NCBI GenBank assembly: GCA_964462515.1
Contig: CAYWXK010000014.1
Coordinates: 19,998 to 83,997 of the forward strand
Reading direction: 5' to 3'
DNA: 64,000 bases
Origin: CAYWXK01 sp964462515
GTDB lineage: Bacteria > Planctomycetota > Phycisphaerae > Sedimentisphaerales > Anaerobacaceae
The notes under the pieces: model-generated
The model's input: the letters and a program-made list of their open reading frames with translations, nothing else
What the model was told of the DNA's origin: nothing
The model's database searches: none
Shown here: one piece after another, positions 57,733-64,000 of the stretch
Layout: the number at the start of each line of letters is the position of its first letter
Position numbering within the stretch: position 1 is the stretch's first letter
Translations under genes and position numbers: made by a program

Positions 57733-57773
57733 GTCGCCAGCCTGTCCTGAGCGAAGCCGAAGGGAACGGCGAC
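57733..57773. repeat. GTCGCC...GGCGAC element with CCTGTCCTGAGC core
   Basis: GTCGCC and GGCGAC arms enclose CCTGTCCTGAGC and CGAAGGG. The same arms and core recur at 59322-59361, so the two copies flank the 57857-59314 gene. Confidence 0.75.
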
Positions 57774-57817
57774 GCAAAAAGTATTTAACCCCACGTTTCA
57801 CGTGGGGTTGATAAAAC

Positions 57818-57846
57818 TTGATATAAACCTATCCATCTGATATTAT
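57818..57846 (+). promoter_or_regulatory. Promoter placed for a leaderless transcript
   Basis: TTGATA, 17 bases, TATTAT, with 10 bases between the -10 box and the ATG at 57857. No ribosome site is visible. Confidence 0.45.
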
Positions 57847-57856
57847 TACTCTATAA

Positions 57857-59314
57857 ATGGACAATAATTACGCAACAAAAAGGTTGGTGAGTGAAAAGGT
57901 AGCCCTTCTGGGTTTGTTTATTCTTTCCCTGTTGATTGCCTACCTTGTAACTATCGCAAAGTCACTTCTTGTGCTTTCTGCGCCGATAGAATTGCGCTAC
58001 ACAGGCCTGTCGGTATCGGTGCCGAACGGGAACGGCTGGCACAGCGAAAACCAATGGAAACACCAGGAAAATGGTTTTGCTTTAAGCAGCATTTTTGCCC
58101 CCGATTCCGGCAGAGCCGTGGCTGCCGCTCATTGCCGATACTTATTCGCCGCCGAGAAAGCCGGCACGCAGACCAAATTTGAGCAAAAGGCATCTCTGGT
58201 GGACGGCGTAATTGTAAAAACGGACCAAACACGCAAGGACAACCTTGTCATTGATTGGGCGCAGATAAAAAGACCACAGACACCTGTAAGTTTGTTTTTC
58301 GGCACGATAGAACTGCCGAATAACCGCCGGTTCGATATCGAAGTTCGCCAGATTACAGGTGAGGCAAACTTATCGGAAAAGGTCTTCAAACGCATCATCG
58401 AAAGTTTGAAATTCAAAGACAATGAGTTATTGGAAGCCGGCAGCAACCTTGTCGCAAAAATCAAGAGTGCGGGCCTTCGCAATCTTCTGGATGACCAAAA
58501 CCAGAAGGTCTTTTTCTTGATTAAGACGGTCAAAAACCAGAGTGAGCACACTGTCGGCTTCACGATGGATGTGGTCATCGGCTCCGACCATCCCGCACCA
58601 ATTGTTGACTCAAATTCGCAAACTATCCGGCCTCCTGCAAAAGACACTCTCGATAGTTCAACCCCGTTAGAAAAAACCCCCTTTCTAACGGGGTCATTTG
58701 GTGCGGGACAGTCCAATATCCAGGGGGCAGGTTTTTTCCATACTCGAAGTCCATACGTTCAGGAACGGCTGACATCTTTCCAAAGCGACGATAGCCTGAA
58801 CGAGTTTGTCTGGAAAAGTGAGACACATAGTGCAGCCGAAAGAATTGGCAGCGAAATAATAGTCGATAGTAACGGGGCAATGACACTCAGAAAATCCGAT
58901 GAGCCGCAGGAAAAAACCTATCGGCTTAGCTCCGCAGCGATACCAAATATTTTCCTCCAGCAGCTCTTAACAGCGATGCTCGATAGCGACAGGAAAGAAT
59001 TTGTGGTCGATATCCTTAGGTCCGATGGGACAATTACACCTACGTTTATTTCCAGAGCCGAAACAAAAGATGTTACTTCCGACAAAAATGCTGCATATAC
59101 GATGAAGCTGGAGCATCTGGGCAACAGGGGTTTTTCTGAACAAGTGTATATTGACCAGCAGAAGCAAATCTCAAAAAGGGTTCTCCGCCAGGAAACTACA
59201 TATATCCTTGAGCGGGCCAATCTGGCAGACATTTTAAGTGAGTTCCCTGAGCAGGCCGACTCCATCCTTCGCGATAATAAAATCCCAATACCGGCCTCTC
59301 CCGAAGAGATATAG
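57857..59314 (+). CDS. Uncharacterised membrane-anchored protein
   Basis: A 485-residue protein with an N-terminal membrane segment (about 15-40, VALLGLFILSLLIAYLVTIA), so most of it is likely outside the cytoplasm. I recognise no family. The extracytoplasmic part has a beta-rich look with repeated motifs such as LRYTGLSVSVPNGNGWHS, FFGTIELPNNRRFDIEVRQI and TYRLSSAAIPNIFLQQLL. A perfect 13-base palindrome (58661-58694) is read in frame as TPLEKTPFLTG. A near-leaderless start is inferred from the promoter at 57818. Copies of one element flank the gene. Confidence 0.65.
   Translation: MDNNYATKRLVSEKVALLGLFILSLLIAYLVTIAKSLLVLSAPIELRYTGLSVSVPNGNGWHSENQWKHQENGFALSSIFAPDSGRAVAAAHCRYLFAAEKAGTQTKFEQKASLVDGVIVKTDQTRKDNLVIDWAQIKRPQTPVSLFFGTIELPNNRRFDIEVRQITGEANLSEKVFKRIIESLKFKDNELLEAGSNLVAKIKSAGLRNLLDDQNQKVFFLIKTVKNQSEHTVGFTMDVVIGSDHPAPIVDSNSQTIRPPAKDTLDSSTPLEKTPFLTGSFGAGQSNIQGAGFFHTRSPYVQERLTSFQSDDSLNEFVWKSETHSAAERIGSEIIVDSNGAMTLRKSDEPQEKTYRLSSAAIPNIFLQQLLTAMLDSDRKEFVVDILRSDGTITPTFISRAETKDVTSDKNAAYTMKLEHLGNRGFSEQVYIDQQKQISKRVLRQETTYILERANLADILSEFPEQADSILRDNKIPIPASPEEI
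58661..58694. repeat. In-frame ACCCCGTTAGAAA...TTTCTAACGGGGT element
   Basis: Perfect 13-base arms with an 8-base loop, inside the 57857-59314 gene. It is read as PLEKTPFLTG, parallel to PLEKKDISLTD at 21216, so the same frame is used in an unrelated protein. Confidence 0.85.
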
Positions 59315-59321
59315 TTTAGCC

Positions 59322-59361
59322 GTCGCCGGCCTGTCCTGAGCTTGTCGAAGGGCACGGCGAC
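59322..59361. repeat. GTCGCC...GGCGAC element, second copy
   Basis: Same arms and CCTGTCCTGAGC core as 57733-57773; the middle reads CTTGTCGAAGGG. It lies just after the stop codon of the uncharacterised membrane protein. Confidence 0.75.
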
Positions 59362-59454
59362 GCCATCGCCGAAAAATCCCCGTTAAAATCAGGATTGATA
59401 AATCCCCAAAATCATAATATCCTATTTATCGCCTCTGAATTTGGAAGTGAAATT

Positions 59455-60423
59455 ATGCAGACAAGGCGTTTAGGCTATACCGATTTAAATCTTACAACCG
59501 TAGGGCTGGGCACCTGGGCAATGGGCGGACCCTGGCAATTCGGCTGGGGGCCGCAGGATGACAGCGAAGCTATCGCCGCTATCCTCAAAGCCCTGGAGCT
59601 GGGCATCAACTGGATAGATACCGCCCCCGTGTATGGCCTCGGCCACTCCGAGGAGCTGGTCGGAAATGCCCTCAAGCAATCAAAGCAAAAACCATTTATC
59701 ACGACAAAATGCGGCTTACTTTGGAACGAAAAAAGAGAAAAAGTGCCCTGCCTGAAAAAGCAAAGTATTCGGCAGGAATGTAACGCGAGCTTAAAAAGAC
59801 TCGGTATCGAGGTAATAGACCTTTACCAGATGCACTGGCCCGACCCGGATGAAGACATCGAAGAGGCCTGGGAAGAAATGGCCAAGTTGACGCTCGAAGG
59901 CAAAATTCGATACTTAGGCGTTTCAAATTACAATATGGAACAAATCGAGCGAGTCCGCAAAATTCATCCGGTCGCCTCGCTTCAGCCGCCTTATAATATG
60001 CTCCATCGCGAGGTTGAGGATGGGTTGCTCGGCTGTTGCGCCAAGAATAATATCGGCGTCCTGGCCTACAGCCCTATGCAAAGGGGCTTACTTACGGGTA
60101 AATTCAGCCGGCGACACCTTGAAAAATTGGCTTCGGACGACCATCGAAGAAAAAATCCTGATTTCCAGGAGCCGCAGTTTAGCGCAACATTGGAGCTGGT
60201 TGAGAAGCTAAAGAAAATTGCCGAGCGTAGTGGCAGAACCTCTGCCCAGCTCGCTATAAGCTGGGTCCTTCGCCGGCCTGAAGTTACCGCCGCCATTGTT
60301 GGCGCACGCAGGCCGGCGCAGATTATCGAAACCGCCCCGGCTTCAGACTGGAACTTAAACAAAAAAGATATCGATGAAATCGAACAACTTTTAGCAAAAC
60401 GTTTGAAAATAGTCACCAAATAA
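59455..60423 (+). CDS. Aldo/keto reductase
   Basis: A 322-residue NAD(P)H-dependent oxidoreductase of the aldo/keto reductase superfamily. The start motif MQTRRLGYTDLNLTTVGLG is typical. Catalytic residues are seen in INWIDTAPVYGLGHSE (Asp and Tyr), PFITTKCGLLW (Lys) and DLYQMHWPD (His). VGARRPAQI near the C-terminus binds the cofactor phosphate. It is of the YajO/PdxI-like group by appearance. GGAAG lies 8 bases upstream of the ATG at 59455; a longer frame from 59395 has no such site. purB follows 22 bp later, so it may sit in the same transcript as purB and pyrE. The substrate is unknown. Confidence 0.88.
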   Translation: MQTRRLGYTDLNLTTVGLGTWAMGGPWQFGWGPQDDSEAIAAILKALELGINWIDTAPVYGLGHSEELVGNALKQSKQKPFITTKCGLLWNEKREKVPCLKKQSIRQECNASLKRLGIEVIDLYQMHWPDPDEDIEEAWEEMAKLTLEGKIRYLGVSNYNMEQIERVRKIHPVASLQPPYNMLHREVEDGLLGCCAKNNIGVLAYSPMQRGLLTGKFSRRHLEKLASDDHRRKNPDFQEPQFSATLELVEKLKKIAERSGRTSAQLAISWVLRRPEVTAAIVGARRPAQIIETAPASDWNLNKKDIDEIEQLLAKRLKIVTK

Positions 60424-60445
60424 ATTATTTAACGCAGAGGTAGGA

Positions 60446-61885
60446 ATGGCTACAAAATCAGAAAATCGAAAATACACAAGCCCGCTGGTTGAGCGGAACG
60501 CTTCGAAGGAAATGGCTGAACTCTTCGGGGCGCAGAAAAAATTCAGCACCTGGCGGAGACTCTGGCTGGAATTAGCGAAGGCACAAAAGAAGCTCGGCCT
60601 CGATATAAAACAAGGCCAGATAGACCAGATGGCTAAACACCTCGATGACATTGACTTTGAAAGGGCGGCCCGCTATGAAAAAGAGTTTCGCCACGATTGT
60701 TTCGCTCACATCCATACCTTCGGCGATGCATCGCCGAAAGCCGCACCGATAATCCATCTCGGCGCCACAAGTTGCTATGTCACCGACAATGCCGATTTGA
60801 TAATTATGCGAGAAGCTCTACAGTTGATTGCAGGTAAATTAGCAGTCGTGATAAACCTGCTCGGTAAGTTTGCAAAAAAATATCGCTCGCTCCCGACATT
60901 GGGCTTCACGCATTTTCAGCCCGCACAGTTGACCACCGTCGGCAAAAGAGCAACACTGTGGGCATACGAATTCGTAATGGACCTGCAGGAAGTTGAATAC
61001 CGCCTCATCACCTTACTATTTAGAGGCGTCAAAGGCACCACCGGCACACAGGCATCCTTCCTTGAACTATTTGACGGCAACCACAACAAAGTGCGTCGGC
61101 TCGATGAAATTGTCACCAACGCTTTCGGCTTCAAAAAATCCTGCGCCGTTACCGGCCAGACCTACCAGCGAAAAATCGATACCTTTATGATAAATTGCCT
61201 TGCTTCGATTGCGCAGTCGGCACATAAGCTGTGCAACGACCTGCGCCTGCTTGCGAATCTAAAAGAGATTGAAGAGCCGTTTGAAAAATCGCAGGTCGGC
61301 TCATCCGCAATGGCCTACAAAAGAAATCCGATGCGATGCGAAAGAGTGACAGGGTTAAGTAGATTCGTCTTGAGCCTGGCCACCAGCCCCCCTATGACCG
61401 CCAGTGAGCAGTGGTTTGAAAGAACGCTCGACGACTCATCCAATAGAAGGATTGTCATCCCGGAGGCATTTTTAGCAGTCGATGGAATCCTCGAAATCCT
61501 GAACAACGTCCTCGATGGTCTTGTTGTATATCCAAGGGTAATCCAGACGCACGTCGCAGCGGAGCTGCCGTTTATGGCAACCGAAAATATCTTAATGGCG
61601 GCAGTAAAGGCCGGCGGCCACAGACAGGAGCTACACGAAAAAATAAGATTGTATTCAATCGCTGCCGCAGCCCAGGTAAAGCAATTTGGCAAACCCAATG
61701 ATTTAATCGCCAGACTCAGAGCGGACATCTCTTTTGCAAAAGTCAATTTTGAAAAAGTATTGGACCCCAAAAATTACGTCGGCAGAGCACCCCAGCAGGT
61801 CAATGAATTTTTGAAAGGCGTCGTTGCGCCCATCCTAAGAAAATATCGAAACCAGCTCAGCAGAAAAGTGGAACTTAATGTGTGA
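60446..61885 (+). CDS. purB: Adenylosuccinate lyase
   Basis: A 479-residue lyase that releases fumarate in two steps of purine synthesis (from SAICAR and from adenylosuccinate). The fumarase/aspartase-superfamily signature GSSAMAYKRNPMRCERV is complete. THFQPAQLTTVGKRATLW and HLGATSCYVTDNADLI are further conserved segments. The length and the SSAMxYKRNPM form resemble the longer, eukaryote-like type rather than the 430-residue form of Bacillus. Its start has a purine-rich AGAGGTAGGA site. It lies between the aldo/keto reductase and pyrE. Confidence 0.93.
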   Translation: MATKSENRKYTSPLVERNASKEMAELFGAQKKFSTWRRLWLELAKAQKKLGLDIKQGQIDQMAKHLDDIDFERAARYEKEFRHDCFAHIHTFGDASPKAAPIIHLGATSCYVTDNADLIIMREALQLIAGKLAVVINLLGKFAKKYRSLPTLGFTHFQPAQLTTVGKRATLWAYEFVMDLQEVEYRLITLLFRGVKGTTGTQASFLELFDGNHNKVRRLDEIVTNAFGFKKSCAVTGQTYQRKIDTFMINCLASIAQSAHKLCNDLRLLANLKEIEEPFEKSQVGSSAMAYKRNPMRCERVTGLSRFVLSLATSPPMTASEQWFERTLDDSSNRRIVIPEAFLAVDGILEILNNVLDGLVVYPRVIQTHVAAELPFMATENILMAAVKAGGHRQELHEKIRLYSIAAAAQVKQFGKPNDLIARLRADISFAKVNFEKVLDPKNYVGRAPQQVNEFLKGVVAPILRKYRNQLSRKVELNV

Positions 61886-61954
61886 AAAAGTGAATGAATA
61901 AATGGGTGACACGCATCTACGCATTAACGTATTTACTAAATGTAGGAATGAAAA

Positions 61955-62485
61955 ATGACAAGATTAGAACTAATCAACCGCATAAAGAAAACCGCGTATC
62001 TCGAAGGCGACTTTATCCTCCGCAGCGGAAAACGAAGCAAATACTACTTAGACAAATACCTTTTCGAGACCTGCCCGGATATTCTCAAGGCCCTCGGCGA
62101 AGAATTTGCTAAATACATCACCGGCGATATTACCTTGATTGCAGGAGCGGAATTGGGCGGCGTGGCCCTGGCCGCTGCAACTGCAATGCAAACCGGCAAA
62201 AACTGGGTAATCGTCCGCAACAGCAAAAAAGGTTACGGCACAGGCAAACTCATCGAAGGCGTCCTAAAAAGAGGCGATGTAGTTTTATTGGTCGAGGATA
62301 TCGCAACCACCGGAGGCCAGGTCCTCGAAGCTGCAAAGGTCCTTACCGAGGCCGGTGCAAAGGTCAAAAAAATTGTCGCCGTAATCGACCGCAAACAAGG
62401 CGCTGCTGAAAACATCACCGGCGCCGGCTACAAATTCGAGTCCATCCTTACAAAAGACGACCTCGGAATAAAAGACACCGGTTAA
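61955..62485 (+). CDS. pyrE: Orotate phosphoribosyltransferase
   Basis: A 176-residue enzyme that joins orotate to PRPP to form OMP in pyrimidine synthesis. It has FILRSGKRSKYYLDKYLFET, LIAGAELGGVALAAATAM and the PRPP-binding loop VVLLVEDIATTGGQVLEAA. KKGYGTGKLIEG supplies the flexible loop. It follows purB by 69 bp, in the same orientation. The last codon and the stop TAA lie at the edge of a palindrome (62481-62510), whose other end holds the stop codon of the convergent gene. Confidence 0.93.
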   Translation: MTRLELINRIKKTAYLEGDFILRSGKRSKYYLDKYLFETCPDILKALGEEFAKYITGDITLIAGAELGGVALAAATAMQTGKNWVIVRNSKKGYGTGKLIEGVLKRGDVVLLVEDIATTGGQVLEAAKVLTEAGAKVKKIVAVIDRKQGAAENITGAGYKFESILTKDDLGIKDTG

Positions 62486-62510
62486 TCCGCCATACATCCG
62501 GCGAATTAAC
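62481..62510. repeat. Palindromic element supplying stop codons to both convergent genes
   Basis: GTTAATCCGCC, loop ATACATCC, GGCGAATTAAC (one mismatch). The left arm holds the pyrE stop (TAA at 62483-62485) and the right arm holds the stop of the minus-strand gene (62506-62508). On the minus strand the loop reads GGATGTAT, matching the family pattern. Confidence 0.85.
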
Positions 62511-63807
62511 CACCTTTAGGAGCTGGTGGCAAACCGTCGGTCGCTTCCAGTATCAATATGGCATCCTCCCACCCATCGGGCGTCGAAAAAGACTGGACTC
62601 CGGTTTTCGGGAAACCGCCAATCGAAACCAAATCACCAGTTTTCGGGTCAATCCAGAATGCGTTCACAGGAATTCCTGCGGTAATTTTGTCCATATTTAT
62701 CGAGAAGGTTGCTTTGCTGCCCAGATACACCATAACCCATTTGCCATCCTTATGACGTGCCGCCAGGTTCAAAACCTGTCCCGCGGCTTGGCCGCCGCTC
62801 GCAAAAATCGACTGGTCGGGAATCAGATACCACCATTCCTGCCGCGCCAGAAATATTTTTTTAAGGATGCCCATCTGCACAGCGCCGGGTGCATCGAGCG
62901 CCTTTTTCCACGTAGGAAGCACTCGCCAACTGTCGTTGTGCCCATAAGTGTGATGAGCACCGGCTAAGTATGAATAGTAGGCCTGTCTGCGAATCCATAA
63001 AGCATTTACGTCAAATCCATACTCAGACCCTTGTTCATAAGCGCCTTCAGCCATTAAAACCGGCTTCACGGGCTTGAGGTTATAATCCTTGGTCACCATA
63101 GGATAAATTAGCTCAACGCTTTTCCACGTTTGCATCCCGTTGAAATCCAGCCAGTCTTCATCGTGAATAAAGCTGGATGAGTATGGCGCCGGGTCGGGCT
63201 TGAAGGTAATAAGATGATAGCCCCCATCTCCCTCCTGAATTCCCGCAGCCAGCTGGCGCAGAATTGGGACAAACTCCTGCTTGGCCTCTGGCGTCATCGA
63301 CCAGACGATATTGGGGACATCCTTGTATCGCCCGGCTAACCATTTCGCCCACGCCCGCGCATTCTCTATTGTTATATATTTGCGATACCGTTGATGATAA
63401 AGTGTCACCGAAAAGATTATGTTATTTTCACGGGCAATTTGGATAACGGAATCCACGTTCTTAAAATACGCCTCGTTTGGCGTCAGCGGATTATTATTTA
63501 TCCAGGGCTTTTCTCCATAGACATTGGGCTTTGTGCCGTCGCCGACTCCCATAAGCATCGCCTGAACAAAGGCAAATCCCTTCTCTTTTGCATTCTCAAG
63601 AATTATCCTGGCTTCCTCCAGAGTATATTCCCGAAAGATTTGCCATTGAGTGATGCCCAGCCAGAAGACCGCCTTACCCTTCTGGTCCACAAAATACCGG
63701 CCATTCTCACTAACCTTGACGGGGTAAATTGGCTGCTGGGCGAATGCGCTTATCGCAAATACCAATAGCAACGTCACCAACGAAATGATTTTTTTAGTCA
63801 TCTTCAT
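62506..63807 (-). CDS. Secreted DUF4038 (GH140-like) glycoside hydrolase
   Basis: A 433-residue secreted protein. The signal peptide (MKMTKKIISLVTLLLVFAISAFA) is followed by a DUF4038-type TIM barrel: VSENGRYFVDQKGKAVFWLG, ITQWQIFREYTLEEARIIL, NIVWSMTPEAKQEFVPILR and PVKPVLMAEGAYEQGS. GH140 apiosidases share this fold with a C-terminal collagen-binding-like beta domain, which fits FWIDPKTGDLVSIG and the WEDAILILEA end. The usual acid/base Asp/Glu is not certain (the W-S-M-T-P-E segment), and the nucleophile may be in LMAEG. GGAGA precedes the ATG by about 10 bases. It is convergent with pyrE. Confidence 0.8.
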   Translation of the reverse strand: MKMTKKIISLVTLLLVFAISAFAQQPIYPVKVSENGRYFVDQKGKAVFWLGITQWQIFREYTLEEARIILENAKEKGFAFVQAMLMGVGDGTKPNVYGEKPWINNNPLTPNEAYFKNVDSVIQIARENNIIFSVTLYHQRYRKYITIENARAWAKWLAGRYKDVPNIVWSMTPEAKQEFVPILRQLAAGIQEGDGGYHLITFKPDPAPYSSSFIHDEDWLDFNGMQTWKSVELIYPMVTKDYNLKPVKPVLMAEGAYEQGSEYGFDVNALWIRRQAYYSYLAGAHHTYGHNDSWRVLPTWKKALDAPGAVQMGILKKIFLARQEWWYLIPDQSIFASGGQAAGQVLNLAARHKDGKWVMVYLGSKATFSINMDKITAGIPVNAFWIDPKTGDLVSIGGFPKTGVQSFSTPDGWEDAILILEATDGLPPAPKGG

Positions 63808-63858
63808 TTTCTTATCTCTCCTTCTCGGAGTTTCTACTCAAAAGGATGTCATTGCGAG

Positions 63859-63894
63859 CCCCCGCGTCTTCCTGTCGGAAGACAGGAGCGGGGG
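63859..63894. repeat. CCCCCGC...GCGGGGG palindromic element inside a wider inverted repeat
   Basis: Outer arms CCCCCGC/GCGGGGG with inner stem around CTGTC-GGAA-GACAG. The flanks ATTGCGAG and GTGGCAATC form an outer pair, so one element seems to sit in another. Confidence 0.8.
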
Positions 63895-64000
63895 CGTGGC
63901 AATCTTTTACCTTTGATAGAGCAAAAATCCCCTTTGTTAAAATTTCTGTAAGCGTTCACCCATTTTCGAGTAATTGAAGTACACTTTAGTAAAGTTTTGT

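Larger units (their letters stand above)
57481..57856. other. Intergenic region with two palindromic elements and a promoter
   Basis: About 375 bp. It contains the GTCGCC...GGCGAC element (57733-57773), an AACCCCACG-TTTCA-CGTGGGGTT hairpin (57787-57809) and a promoter at 57818-57846. I saw no gene. Confidence 0.65.

Overview
The window looks like a metagenome-assembled fragment of a Planctomycetota bacterium, most likely Phycisphaerae-like. This is inferred from Tat-exported Gfo/Idh/MocA oxidoreductases, DUF1080 and DUF6807 domains, giant secreted proteins with LamG, PA14, CotH and dockerin modules, and RCC1 arrays ending in dockerins. A run of 100 Ns flanked by a 55-base duplicate shows that it is a scaffold. 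No rRNA, tRNA, CRISPR array or transposase was recognised.

Layout. Bases 1-5000 hold a minus-strand sugar-oxidation cluster: two Tat oxidoreductases, a sugar isomerase/epimerase-like TIM barrel and a DUF6807+DUF1080 protein. A third oxidoreductase (25259-26497) and a ceramidase-like protein (26698-28848) lie further on. Bases 5000-13700 hold a beta-helix dockerin protein, a secretin-type short domain protein, a clan-A glycosidase-like protein, a GH172-type protein and a HEAT protein. Next come an iron alcohol dehydrogenase with an LsrG-like monooxygenase, a thioester alpha-2-macroglobulin, a gingipain-like C25 peptidase, a 2068-residue CotH/PA14/LTD protein, two RCC1 paralogs (35664-37682 and 43936-45813), a DUF4139 protein and an OmpR-type two-component pair. 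The right third (46768-63807) is more housekeeping: FG-GAP and PPC proteins, an FtsB/DivIC-like protein beside a fused enolase-like protein, phosphatidylserine synthesis and decarboxylation (psd, pssA), a PilZ protein, an aldo/keto reductase, purB, pyrE and a GH140-like protein.

Two things stand out. First, the protein at 49190-51853 joins an HExxH membrane (M50/S2P-like) region to an enolase whose catalytic barrel comes first and whose capping domain follows. It appears to be a circularly permuted enolase tethered to the membrane, and it keeps the classical eno-ftsB gene order. Second, the window is full of short palindromic elements of several families. Many sit in frame inside proteins: signal peptides, a LamG domain, an RCC1 repeat and a PilZ loop. 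Others form the ends of genes. The cleanest case is an exact 24-base insertion in an RCC1 repeat, where the neighbouring repeats show the uninterrupted sequence.

The secreted enzymes fit a heterotrophic lifestyle on complex glycans, glycolipids and proteins. All functions here are read from motifs and remembered family features; no database search was run.
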